DNA of 64,000 bases, taken from Piromyces finnis (taxonomy: Eukaryota > Neocallimastigomycota > Neocallimastigomycetes > Neocallimastigales > Neocallimastigaceae). Of the stretch, positions 12,884 to 21,046 are shown piece after piece. The stretch covers positions 16,598-80,597 of the forward strand of contig MCFH01000098.1 of the NCBI GenBank assembly GCA_002104945.1, read 5' to 3'. A program made the position numbers and the translations under genes. The notes beneath the pieces are model-generated. The model did no database searches. It was given only the letters and a program-made list of their open reading frames with translations, and was not told where the DNA came from. Position 1 is the first letter of the stretch, and each line of letters opens with the position of its first letter.

Positions 12884-12894
12884 TTGTTAAACTT
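12884..12894 (-). other. A1 primer-binding site, self-priming type
   Basis: On the minus strand it reads ATAATTTTTAC directly after the LTR end. It differs by one base from the A3 site and pairs over 10 of 11 bases with the LTR segment at 13195-13205. It does not start with TGG, the complement of a tRNA CCA end. Confidence 0.6.
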
Positions 12895-13769
12895 ATAATT
12901 TAATATTAAAATATTAAATTAAATAAAAGGTTAAAAGATAACTAGGTTAGAAAAAAAAATGTTTTATTAAAATAATCTTAATTGATTTATAAATGAATAA
13001 TTAAATTATATATTATGGTTAAAATAATTTCTTTTATTTTATTTAATAATATATTGCTAAAATATATAATAATAAGATTATTTAGTAGTAATACTCATTA
13101 AGTATTAATTATTATTAATAGTTAATAATTTCTAGTTAATAATCTATAGTTAATAATTTATAGTTAATGATCTTTTGTTAATAATTTATAGTTAATAATC
13201 TTTACAAAGATTTTAATTTCATAACTATTCTAAACTATTTATACTATTTGTAATTTTACATTTAATAATAAAATAACTTTTCAATACATGATTATATTCA
13301 TAATATATTTTATAATACTTAAACTAAACTTAAGACTTATTCCTAATTATTAAAAAATAACTATTGTTTATAATATTCATAATATTAATTATTTCTTAAT
13401 TATTATACAATTCATTGAATATAATATTAATAATTATAATCTTCTAGTTCAAAGATTATAAATTATGTTGTTGAAATAATTATTATAAAATAAAGTTAAT
13501 TAGTTCCGGAAAATAATTTTAATTTAATTAAACAATAATTTTTATACTTTGAGTGAATGATTTATGTTTGATACATCAGGGGTGATCATTCTCTGAATAA
13601 ACAATTAATCATTGCTAACAAAATATCTTTAAATTGGAATATCTCGTGAACCAGCAGAGATATTGACCTGATTTTAAGATATGTTGTTTGTCTTGAGCGT
13701 GGCTTTCTAACGAATGTGGTTTTGACCAAAAACATTTTTATTCAAAAAGCGTCATTCGTTGAGGAGATA
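12895..13769 (-). repeat. 5' LTR of A1, truncated and internally deleted
   Basis: It matches 6186-7070 of the 3' LTR. About 1.1 kb present at the inner end of the 3' LTR is missing, with only the terminal TGTTAA retained, so a deletion between short TTAA-type repeats is likely. The outer end stops at GAGGAGATA, about 220 bases short of the true terminus, where a 33-bp LTR C scrap begins. Confidence 0.75.
13195..13244 (-). promoter_or_regulatory. A1 LTR promoter: TATA box and self-primer segment
   Basis: GTATAAATAG (minus strand, 13235-13244) is followed 30 bases downstream by GTAAAGATTAT (13195-13205). That segment is the complement of the family A primer site and is the expected 5' end of the mRNA. 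Confidence 0.55.
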
Positions 13770-13802
13770 TACAAACCTGAACTTAGCATATAATATTTTA
13801 CA
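13770..13802 (+). repeat. 33-bp scrap of family C LTR end
   Basis: This reads TACAAACCTGAACTTAG ... AATATTTTACA, the reverse complement of the LTR C border seen at 49210. It joins the broken A1 LTR to the broken start of B1 and marks a rearrangement junction. Confidence 0.6.
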
Positions 13803-13811
13803 GTGAGTAGA

Positions 13812-14219
13812 GCATCAGAATCATGGAAATTAGTAACCTGTCTTAGTGGTTAGTAACTAAGACCTTGGTTTGTACTACCCGAGTTCGAAACATCATTAAT
13901 ATCTTTTTTTAATTATTAAAATATTTTATAACGAAATTTTACCAAAGAAGATAATTTCTGATTGGCTTAAAAAATTAAGTTGTAAAATTTTTATAAATTT
14001 ACTTTTAAAAATTTTTATATAAATATGAGTGAAATTTCTCAAAAAATTATTTTTAATTCGAGTTTTTATTAACAAAAAAATTTTATAATAAAAATAAAAT
14101 TATTAAACACTAACCTGTTATAATTTTGTTAAGTGTTCAATAATAAAATTTTTATTTGCTTTTATTATTTTTCTTTTTATATATTTGTGTTTTTATTTAT
14201 TGAACATTAGTTCTTTACA
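13812..14219 (+). repeat. 5' LTR of B1
   Basis: It aligns with the 3' LTR from AATCAT onward and ends TTAGTTCTTTACA. The first ten or so bases are replaced, and the exact left border is uncertain by a few bases. Confidence 0.8.
14016..14069 (+). promoter_or_regulatory. B1 LTR promoter: TATA box and self-primer segment
   Basis: TATATAAATA (14016-14025) lies about 35 bases upstream of GAGTTTTTAT (14060-14069). The latter is the exact reverse complement of the ten bases next to the LTR (14220-14229), so transcripts starting here could fold back and prime. Confidence 0.6.
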
Positions 14220-14922
14220 ATAAAAACTCCTAAAATATATAATAACACCTTAGTGTTTAAAAAAGGAAGAATTTTTAATTTATTAAAAAATTAAGTAAGT
14301 CAGTGAAGCTTATTTTAACAATAAGGGTACTGAAAACAAAAGTAAAACCCACAGTTATTATAAGGGGAGCGACAGGACGCTTAATTTAATAATAAAGAAA
14401 AAATTCATTTTCTAATAAAACGTTTTCTACTTTTAATAAATAAAATTAAATTTTATTTATTATTTTTTGAAAAATATAATAAAATAACAAAGAAGTTAGG
14501 ATTCAATAACTCCCTTAGCGTGGATAGTTGGACACCTATACGTAATACTTTGTTGTTTAGATATTATTAATAATCGGGGAATTAAACCTATTTTTTTCTT
14601 TCCGCTTAATCAAGTAAGTGACAATAAAGAAACTAATACCGTTAATTCCTTTTATTGAAAATTTTCATTTCCAATATTAACAATTGATAATATCTACGTT
14701 ATCAACAAAGAGCTACAAGGGACCTAGTATTGAATACTAATAAAATTAAATATTTGATGGTCCAATACTATTTAATTTGACTCTTTGTCTATATATAAAA
14801 TATTTTAATCAATAAATAATAATAAAGATTTAATTTTTTTTTCCTTTCTTAATTTCTTCAAACATAACTTTATCTTATTTACATAATTTTTATTTTCAAA
14901 CAATTATATTTTTTTAATTTTA
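14220..14922 (+). other. B1 leader with self-priming primer site
   Basis: ATAAAAACTC (14220-14229) touches the LTR end and is complementary to 14060-14069. The remaining 0.69 kb is untranslated leader, nearly identical in B2 (43920-44626). A T-rich stretch and A/T tracts precede the ATG at 14923. Confidence 0.65.
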
Positions 14923-17900
14923 ATGGAAGGACAAATATTTGATAACGCCTTACTAAAAGACGGTTTCGCAGGAGACAGAAAATATCTCAAAGGTTTCTTA
15001 GCCAAAATAGAACTTGTTTTTCTCCTTTATCCCGAAAGATATCAAGATGAAGAGAGCAAGGTTATCTACTTGATTTCTCGCCTTTATGGAAATGCATTAA
15101 ATTGGGCCGCTACGCTTATTGACAACCATGATCCATGTCTGACCAACTACCAAGCATTCAAGGAAAGACTAAAGGCGTTCTATGGGAACAATGATGCAGT
15201 CTACGTAGCCAATCAAATGCTACGTACTCTCAAGCAACATCGTTTGGGCGGCATCAGAGGATACATCCTTGAATTTAACAAATACTCTGATGAATCTAAC
15301 TGGAATGAAGAGGCTAAGATGGATGCTTTTATCGCTGGGCTCAATCAAGAAGTTGCAATGAAGATATTAGAGATGTTCCCAGGACCAAGAGATTTGTTTT
15401 CCCTCCAAACTATTGCAGCTAGAATAGACTCCAGACTTGCTACCAGGGGATTATTTTTTGACAAAAATTCTAAGGGACCAAGTTCTAATTCCAGCAATGG
15501 CTCCAGAAAGGCTTCCACAAATCTAAAAGAACATCCCAAGAAGAAAAGATACTTTGGTCCGTTATCCAAGGAAGAAAAAGAAAGAAGAAGTAAGGAAAAC
15601 TTATGTGTCTATTGTGGATCTCCAGGACACCAACTGAAAGATTGTCATAAGAGAAGAAATAAAAACTCAGCATTCGAATCTTTAGTTTCTCTACAAAATA
15701 ATTCTACCAATTCCAAGAAAAATCAACAAGATAGGGTAACCTCAGATTTTAAATTATCGTTTGAACTAGACACAAAAATTCTTATAGACTCCGTTTCTAC
15801 ACTTAATCTAATAGATGTCGACTATTGCAACGATCACAATATTCCCTACCACTATGAAGAAGATTTACCCAACGTATTCGGTATTGGTGGTAGCCAAAAA
15901 CTGTTCGGAGTTACTCCACTTCTTAATCTTCGCTACATGGATCACCTATGCCGTACTGTCTTTTACGTTACTGATCTACCTGTATATCCTTGTATTCTAG
16001 GTCTACGTTGGCTTAAGGAACATAATCCAAGTATTGACTTTGAAAATAATAAATTATCCTTTGGTTCTTCATATTGCTTGGATCATTGTATGACTCTCCC
16101 TTCGAATGTTCCCGAATTCCATCAGGAAACTTCTGTTTTTTCTACTGATTGCAATAACTCTTCTTCCGTTTCTTTGCCTATTTTTATTGACAAACCTAAA
16201 TCTTCTTTTTCAAATTCTAAGTTATCTCATTCTCGTAATCCCAAAGAAAATCGTTCTAAATCTGTCTTAATTAACAATGAATCTGTTAACGATCCTTTAT
16301 CACAAGAGACTTGTACTGTCATGGCTTCTAATATATCTCTTTCTAAAGTTGATTCTTGTTCACCAAAAAACTCTTTTAAAGACTCAAATCCTACTACTAA
16401 ACTTCCGAAGGAATTAGAATCATATATGGACGTCTTTAGCGAATCTTCTGCTGATCAATTACCACCTCATCGTCCTTATGATTGCCAAATAAACCTAATC
16501 GAAAATGCCAAGCTATTTTATGGACCAATCTACCCACTAACAGACGAAGAAACAAGAGTTTTGAAGGATTATATCGATGAAAACCTCAAAAAGGGTTTCA
16601 TTAGGAAATCCAAATCTCCTGCTGGTGCGCCTGTACTTTTCGTTCCTAAAAAGAATGGTGAACTCCGTCTTTGTCAAGATTATAGGGAACTCAACAAAAT
16701 TACCATTAGAGATTCCTATCCTCTACCTCTGATTCAAGATATGCTAGAGCATCTTGGTAAAGCGAAAATCTTCTCAAAATTGGATTTACGATCAGCATAT
16801 AATTTGGTCCGAATCAAAAAGGGTGATGAATATAAAACAGCTTTCACCTGCAAATTCGGCCACTTTGAATACCTGGTAATGCCATTCGGACTGAAAAACG
16901 CCCCGGCTGTTTTTCAGCATTTTATCAATGATGTTCTGGAAAATATTCTAGGGATTTTTGTTTATTCATATATTGACGATTTAATTATTTTTTCTGAAAA
17001 CCATAAATCCCACATTAAGCACGTTATCGAAGTCCTGGATCGCTTAAGAAATGCTGGTCTTTATGCTAAGCTTGAAAAGTGTGAATTCTTTGTTTCCTCT
17101 ATTGATTTCCTTGGTCATCGGATATCCTCTGAAGGTATACATATGGACCCCAATAAAGTTTCTGCTATTATTAATTGGCCAGTTCCGTCCAGTGTCAAGG
17201 AAGTTCAATCTTTTATTGGCCTAGCCAACTACTATCGTCGGTTTATTCCTAATTTTGCCAAAGTTGCACAACCCCTTCACAGACTACTTCGTAAAAACGT
17301 TAAATTTGATTTTTCCTCTGAAGCTCTTGATGCATTTAATACCATTAAATCATTAATTTCATCTGCTCCCATCCTGTCTCACCCAAATCGTGATCTTCCC
17401 TTTATTGTTGAAACCGACTCTAGCAACTTTGCTATAGGAGCAGTTCTGTCTCAAAAATCTCCTGATGATAAAATGATCCATCCTGTCGCTTTCTATTCAA
17501 GATCTCTTACTTCCGCTGAAAGAAACTATCCTATATACGATAAAGAACTTTTAGCTATTGTTAATGCTCTTGAAACTTGGCGACATTTTCTCAAAGGTGC
17601 TTTAACCCCGTTTACTATTTATTCAGATCATCGAAACTTACTATATCAAAAGAAACCGGAAAAAATGTCACAACGTCTCGTTCGTTGGGCCCTTTTCCTT
17701 TCCGAATTTAACTTTAAAATTCTCTACCGCTCTGGTTCATCAAATGGTAAACCTGATGCGCTTTCACGAAGACCTGATTATATAGATTCCTCTCTTCCTT
17801 CTGATGCTCCTTTTTCGGTTTTACGCCCTGAGAATTTCTGCGCTTTGATTTGTTCCATTTCTTCTCTTAATGATGAAATATTATCTGAATATGTGAACGA

Positions 17901-19287
17901 CTCTTTTTACATTGACATTTGCAATTTTCTTGAAAATAAGAATCTCCCAGCTCCACATCCACAAAGTAATAAATTCTCCCTTAGTAATAGTTTTCTTCTT
18001 TTTGATAGTAGAATCTATGTCCCTTTAAAATGCCGTCCCTCCGTTTTGAAACTCTGTCATGATTCCCCCTCTGCCGGTCATTTTGGTATCCGCAAAACTA
18101 TTTCTTTGATCTCTCGTGACTTTTGGTGGCCATCCATTTCTATTGATGTTAAGAATTATATCCGATCTTGCGAGATTTGTTGCCGCTCCAAGCCTTCTCG
18201 TCATAAACCATATGGTTTACTTCAACCCCTTGAGATTAGTGACCATCCTTGGGCTTCTATTTCTATGGATTTCATTACTGACCTCCCTCCTTCGGATGGA
18301 TTTAACACTATTCTTGTTGTAGTTGACCGCCTTACTAAAATGTGCCACCTCATTCCCTTTAAAGGTATTCCTTCTGCTTCTGATACTGCTTTTGCTTTTT
18401 TGAATTATATTTTCAAAATTCACGGTCTCCCCTCTGAAATTATTTCCGATAGAGGCGCGCAATTCACTTCGAAATTTTGGAAATCTATTTGTCAATCTTT
18501 GGACGTCAATGTTAAATATTCTTCACCATATCATCATCAATCCAATGGCCAAACGGAGAGGGTAAACTCCGTTGTTGAACAATATTTAAGATGCTTTTCT
18601 AATTATAAAGGAACAAACTGGATCAACTTTCTTCCATTGGCAGAATTCAGTTACAATAATGCTGTTCAAGACTCAACAAAATTCTCACCATTCTTCCTAA
18701 ATTATGGTTATCACCCAAAATACTCTCCGGTAATTCCTGACCAAACGAATGTTCCAAGAGCTGAAGAGTTTACAAGAGACTTTGAAGACCTAATGGAGAA
18801 ACTAAAAGAAAACTTAAAGAAGGCCATCCAAGTTCAAAAGAAATATGCCGACAAGTATAGACAAGAACCTCCGACATTCAAGACTGGTGACAAAGTATGG
18901 TTGGATAGCTCCTTGATAATTCATAAAGGAAATAAAAAATTTAATCCTAGGAAACTTGGCCCGTTTAGGATAATTAGTAAAATCTCTAATCTCACTTATA
19001 AATTAGAATTACCAAAATCGCTGAAGATTTACCCAATTGTTCATGTTTCAAACCTAGAACCGTATTATGAAGATAGTTTTGGAAGAATCAAAGATCCACC
19101 TCCACCTATAATAGTAAATGAAGAAGAAGAATACGAAGTAGAAGAAATACTTGATAAAAGAAAGCATTATGGGAAGATTCAATATCTAATAAAATGGAAA
19201 GGTTATCCGCTTTCAGAAGCATCTTGGGAACCTGAAAGTAATTTAAACTGCGATGAACTAATTAAAAACTTTAATAATTCACATTAG
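14923..19287 (+). CDS. B1 Gag-Pol polyprotein with C-terminal chromodomain
   Basis: A single 1454-residue ORF. Gag capsid domain about 15-190, CCHC zinc knuckle CVYCGSPGHQLKDC near 227, aspartic protease near 285-375, RT about 545-730 with YIDD near 683, RNase H about 825-950 (ETDSS), integrase HHCC finger about 1045-1090, catalytic core with MDF, SDRGAQF and HHQSNGQTE (about 1114-1212), GPF motif, and chromodomain about 1400-1450 with YLIKWKGYP and WEPE. A chromodomain would tether integration to methylated histones. The protease active site reads DSV, not DSG, in both B copies. Gag and Pol fused in one frame is the Tf1-like arrangement. Confidence 0.93.
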   Translation: MEGQIFDNALLKDGFAGDRKYLKGFLAKIELVFLLYPERYQDEESKVIYLISRLYGNALNWAATLIDNHDPCLTNYQAFKERLKAFYGNNDAVYVANQMLRTLKQHRLGGIRGYILEFNKYSDESNWNEEAKMDAFIAGLNQEVAMKILEMFPGPRDLFSLQTIAARIDSRLATRGLFFDKNSKGPSSNSSNGSRKASTNLKEHPKKKRYFGPLSKEEKERRSKENLCVYCGSPGHQLKDCHKRRNKNSAFESLVSLQNNSTNSKKNQQDRVTSDFKLSFELDTKILIDSVSTLNLIDVDYCNDHNIPYHYEEDLPNVFGIGGSQKLFGVTPLLNLRYMDHLCRTVFYVTDLPVYPCILGLRWLKEHNPSIDFENNKLSFGSSYCLDHCMTLPSNVPEFHQETSVFSTDCNNSSSVSLPIFIDKPKSSFSNSKLSHSRNPKENRSKSVLINNESVNDPLSQETCTVMASNISLSKVDSCSPKNSFKDSNPTTKLPKELESYMDVFSESSADQLPPHRPYDCQINLIENAKLFYGPIYPLTDEETRVLKDYIDENLKKGFIRKSKSPAGAPVLFVPKKNGELRLCQDYRELNKITIRDSYPLPLIQDMLEHLGKAKIFSKLDLRSAYNLVRIKKGDEYKTAFTCKFGHFEYLVMPFGLKNAPAVFQHFINDVLENILGIFVYSYIDDLIIFSENHKSHIKHVIEVLDRLRNAGLYAKLEKCEFFVSSIDFLGHRISSEGIHMDPNKVSAIINWPVPSSVKEVQSFIGLANYYRRFIPNFAKVAQPLHRLLRKNVKFDFSSEALDAFNTIKSLISSAPILSHPNRDLPFIVETDSSNFAIGAVLSQKSPDDKMIHPVAFYSRSLTSAERNYPIYDKELLAIVNALETWRHFLKGALTPFTIYSDHRNLLYQKKPEKMSQRLVRWALFLSEFNFKILYRSGSSNGKPDALSRRPDYIDSSLPSDAPFSVLRPENFCALICSISSLNDEILSEYVNDSFYIDICNFLENKNLPAPHPQSNKFSLSNSFLLFDSRIYVPLKCRPSVLKLCHDSPSAGHFGIRKTISLISRDFWWPSISIDVKNYIRSCEICCRSKPSRHKPYGLLQPLEISDHPWASISMDFITDLPPSDGFNTILVVVDRLTKMCHLIPFKGIPSASDTAFAFLNYIFKIHGLPSEIISDRGAQFTSKFWKSICQSLDVNVKYSSPYHHQSNGQTERVNSVVEQYLRCFSNYKGTNWINFLPLAEFSYNNAVQDSTKFSPFFLNYGYHPKYSPVIPDQTNVPRAEEFTRDFEDLMEKLKENLKKAIQVQKKYADKYRQEPPTFKTGDKVWLDSSLIIHKGNKKFNPRKLGPFRIISKISNLTYKLELPKSLKIYPIVHVSNLEPYYEDSFGRIKDPPPPIIVNEEEEYEVEEILDKRKHYGKIQYLIKWKGYPLSEASWEPESNLNCDELIKNFNNSH

Positions 19288-19390
19288 TAATAGTTATTAA
19301 TTTAAAAAAAAATTAGTAATTGATAAGAGAAAAAGAGAATAGAAAATAGAAAATAGAAAATGAAAAAATATATTTATAATTTAATATTCA

Positions 19391-19432
<42 letters not shown>

Positions 19433-19530
19433 TTCAAAATGTATTCACTCGTTTCAATTATTTCTTTTATAATAAAGTAACAAATGAATTTAGTTGATTC
19501 GTCTGGTATCCGAATCCTGGAGGAGGACCA
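19288..19530 (+). other. B1 3' UTR with A tract and polypurine tract
   Basis: It holds an uninterrupted A run of about 28 bases around 19400-19428, then a block shared with B2 and partly with D (GATTCGTCTGGTATCCGAATC), and GGAGGAGG at 19519-19526 just before the LTR, the probable plus-strand primer. The A run is shorter in B2. Confidence 0.7.
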
Positions 19531-19939
19531 TGTAACGAATCATAGAAATTAGTAACCTGTCTTAGTGGTTAGTAACTAAGACCTTGGTTTGAACTACTCG
19601 AGTTCGAAACCTCATTAATATCTTTTTTTTAATTATTAAAATATTTTATAACGAAATTTTACCAAAGAAGATAATTTCTGATTGGCTTAAAAAATTAAGT
19701 TGTAAAATTTTTATAAATTTACTTTTAAAAACATTTATATAAATACGAGTGAAATTTCTCAAAAAATTATTTGGAATTCGAGTTTTTATTAACAAAGAAA
19801 TTTTATAATAAAAATAAAATTATTAAACACTAACCTGTTATAATTTTGTTAAGTGTTCAATAATAAAATTTTTATTTGCTTTTATTATTTTCCTTTTTAT
19901 ATATTTGTGTTTTTATTTATTGAACATTAGTTCTTTACA
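19531..19939 (+). repeat. 3' LTR of B1 (409 bp)
   Basis: It starts TGTAACGAATC and ends TTCTTTACA. Length and sequence match the B2 5' LTR (43511-43919) except for scattered substitutions, for example ACATTTATATAAATACG and TTGGAATTCG. Confidence 0.9.
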
Positions 19940-20049
19940 TTGAGATTGAAATTGAAATTGTGTTTGTTGTAGATCTGGAGTATTTTCATTTTGGAGATAT
20001 TGTTGAAGATCTGAATGTTGATGAGATTGTTGATGAGATTGTTGAGTTG
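19940..20049. other. 110 bp of non-retroelement sequence, possibly a Gln-rich coding scrap
   Basis: This sits between B1 and an E LTR fragment and matches no element here. It is GATGAGATTGTT-repetitive. The minus strand is open in the frame giving a Gln/His/Ser-rich peptide (TQQSHQQSHQHSDLQQYLQ). It may be a remnant of a host low-complexity coding region or simply a degenerate simple repeat. Confidence 0.35.
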
Positions 20050-20394
20050 TGTAAAGATATCAAACGCCAGAGATTGATATCTTTAATGTAACTTAAGCCA
20101 TAAATATTATTGTTTAAGTTACACGAATTATATTACAGAAAAAGAAAATGGGACATAATTTATTTATTAATAATTAAAGTTTAAAACAAAATAAATTATT
20201 AATTTATTTTTAATGTTTAACAAATAAATTAAAATTCTCAATTCAAACCCCTAGTTTTAGTATTGTTTTGTAATAGAAATAGACATCTAGTATATAATTA
20301 TTAAATGTTTAATATATCAATAATACATGGCACATATTCAAATCGAATGGTATTTGATTTGAATTGCCAATTGTATTTTACTAAAAATATGTAA
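20050..20394 (+). repeat. Inverted partial E LTR
   Basis: It starts with the E LTR end TGTAAAGATATC in plus orientation and breaks off after CTAAAAATA at 20389. Positions 20050-20389 are the near-perfect reverse complement of 20671-21010, the outer half of the E1 3' LTR, so the two form 340-bp inverted arms. Confidence 0.8.
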
Positions 20395-20399
20395 TGCTG

Positions 20400-21010
20400 T
20401 GTAAAGTCGAACACTTGAAGAATAGATTAGGATATCTATTCTATTACAATAACACTAAAAATCTAAATAAAATTGTTTTATTAAAAAATATCTTTTATTA
20501 TAATAGAAATTATATTAATAACAATTACATCGATAAAATGATGAAAAATATCTTCTATTTATATTTTTCCTAAATACATTTATATTATATTATAACTATT
20601 TATTTCTTCTATATTATTATTTAAAATCTACACTAAAATCTTAATTATTAATAAATATTTAGACTATAACTATTTTTAGTAAAATACAATTGGCAATTCA
20701 AATCAAATACCATTCGATTTGAATATGTGCCATGTATTATTGATATATTAAACATTTAATAATTATATACTAGATGTCTATTTCTATTACAAAACAATAC
20801 TAAAACTAGGGGTTTGAATTGAGAATTTTAATTTATTTGTTAAACATTAAGAATAAATTAATAATTTATTTTGTTTTAAACTTTAATTATTAATAAATAA
20901 ATTATGTCCCATTTTCTTTTTCTGTAATATAATTCGTGTAACTTAAACAATAATATTTATGGCTTAAGTTACATTAAAGATATCAATCTGTGGCGTTTGA
21001 TATCTTTACA
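20400..21010 (-). repeat. 3' LTR of E1 (611 bp), mosaic
   Basis: The inner part (20400-20670) matches the 5' LTR. The outer part (20671-21010) matches the neighbouring inverted fragment 20050-20389 instead, including a TAGATGTC insertion absent from the 5' LTR. This suggests gene conversion. AGAGAGAGAT on the minus strand (21011-21020) is the adjoining polypurine tract. Confidence 0.85.
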
Positions 21011-21046
21011 ATCTCTCTCTATAAGTCGAGCTCCTGCGAGATTAAT

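Larger units (their letters stand above)
5045..13769 (-). mobile_element. Ty3/Gypsy retrotransposon A1 (family A, full length but degraded)
   Basis: Order on the minus strand: truncated 5' LTR (13769-12895), primer site, gag (12818-11907), protease, RT, RNase H, integrase (to 8208), about 0.9 kb of 3' noncoding sequence, a G/A-rich tract (GGCGGAGCGA, 7294-7303), then a 2249-bp 3' LTR. Pol carries at least two nonsense codons and a frameshift, so this copy is not autonomous. The right end is lost at 13769, so no target duplication can be tested. Confidence 0.85.
13812..19939 (+). mobile_element. Ty3/Gypsy chromovirus B1 (family B)
   Basis: Layout: 5' LTR (13812-14219), self-primer site, 0.7-kb leader, one Gag-Pol ORF (14923-19287), A-rich 3' UTR, GGAGGAGG polypurine tract (19519-19526), 3' LTR (19531-19939). 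Protein and LTRs are nearly the same as B2. The first few bases of the 5' LTR are abnormal (CAGAATCATGG instead of CGAATCATAG, with no TG) and no matching 5-bp duplication is seen (right flank TTGAG). The left border was therefore rearranged after insertion. Confidence 0.9.

Noticed and set aside
14220-14240. tRNA primer-binding sites next to the LTRs
   Set aside because: No site begins with TGG after the LTR in any family, and each is explained better by complementarity to its own LTR.
15345-15673. Antisense ORFs inside B Gag-Pol (also 44917-45377 and 47921-48199)
   Set aside because: They are shadows of a strongly supported ORF and recur in B2 only because the copies are nearly identical.
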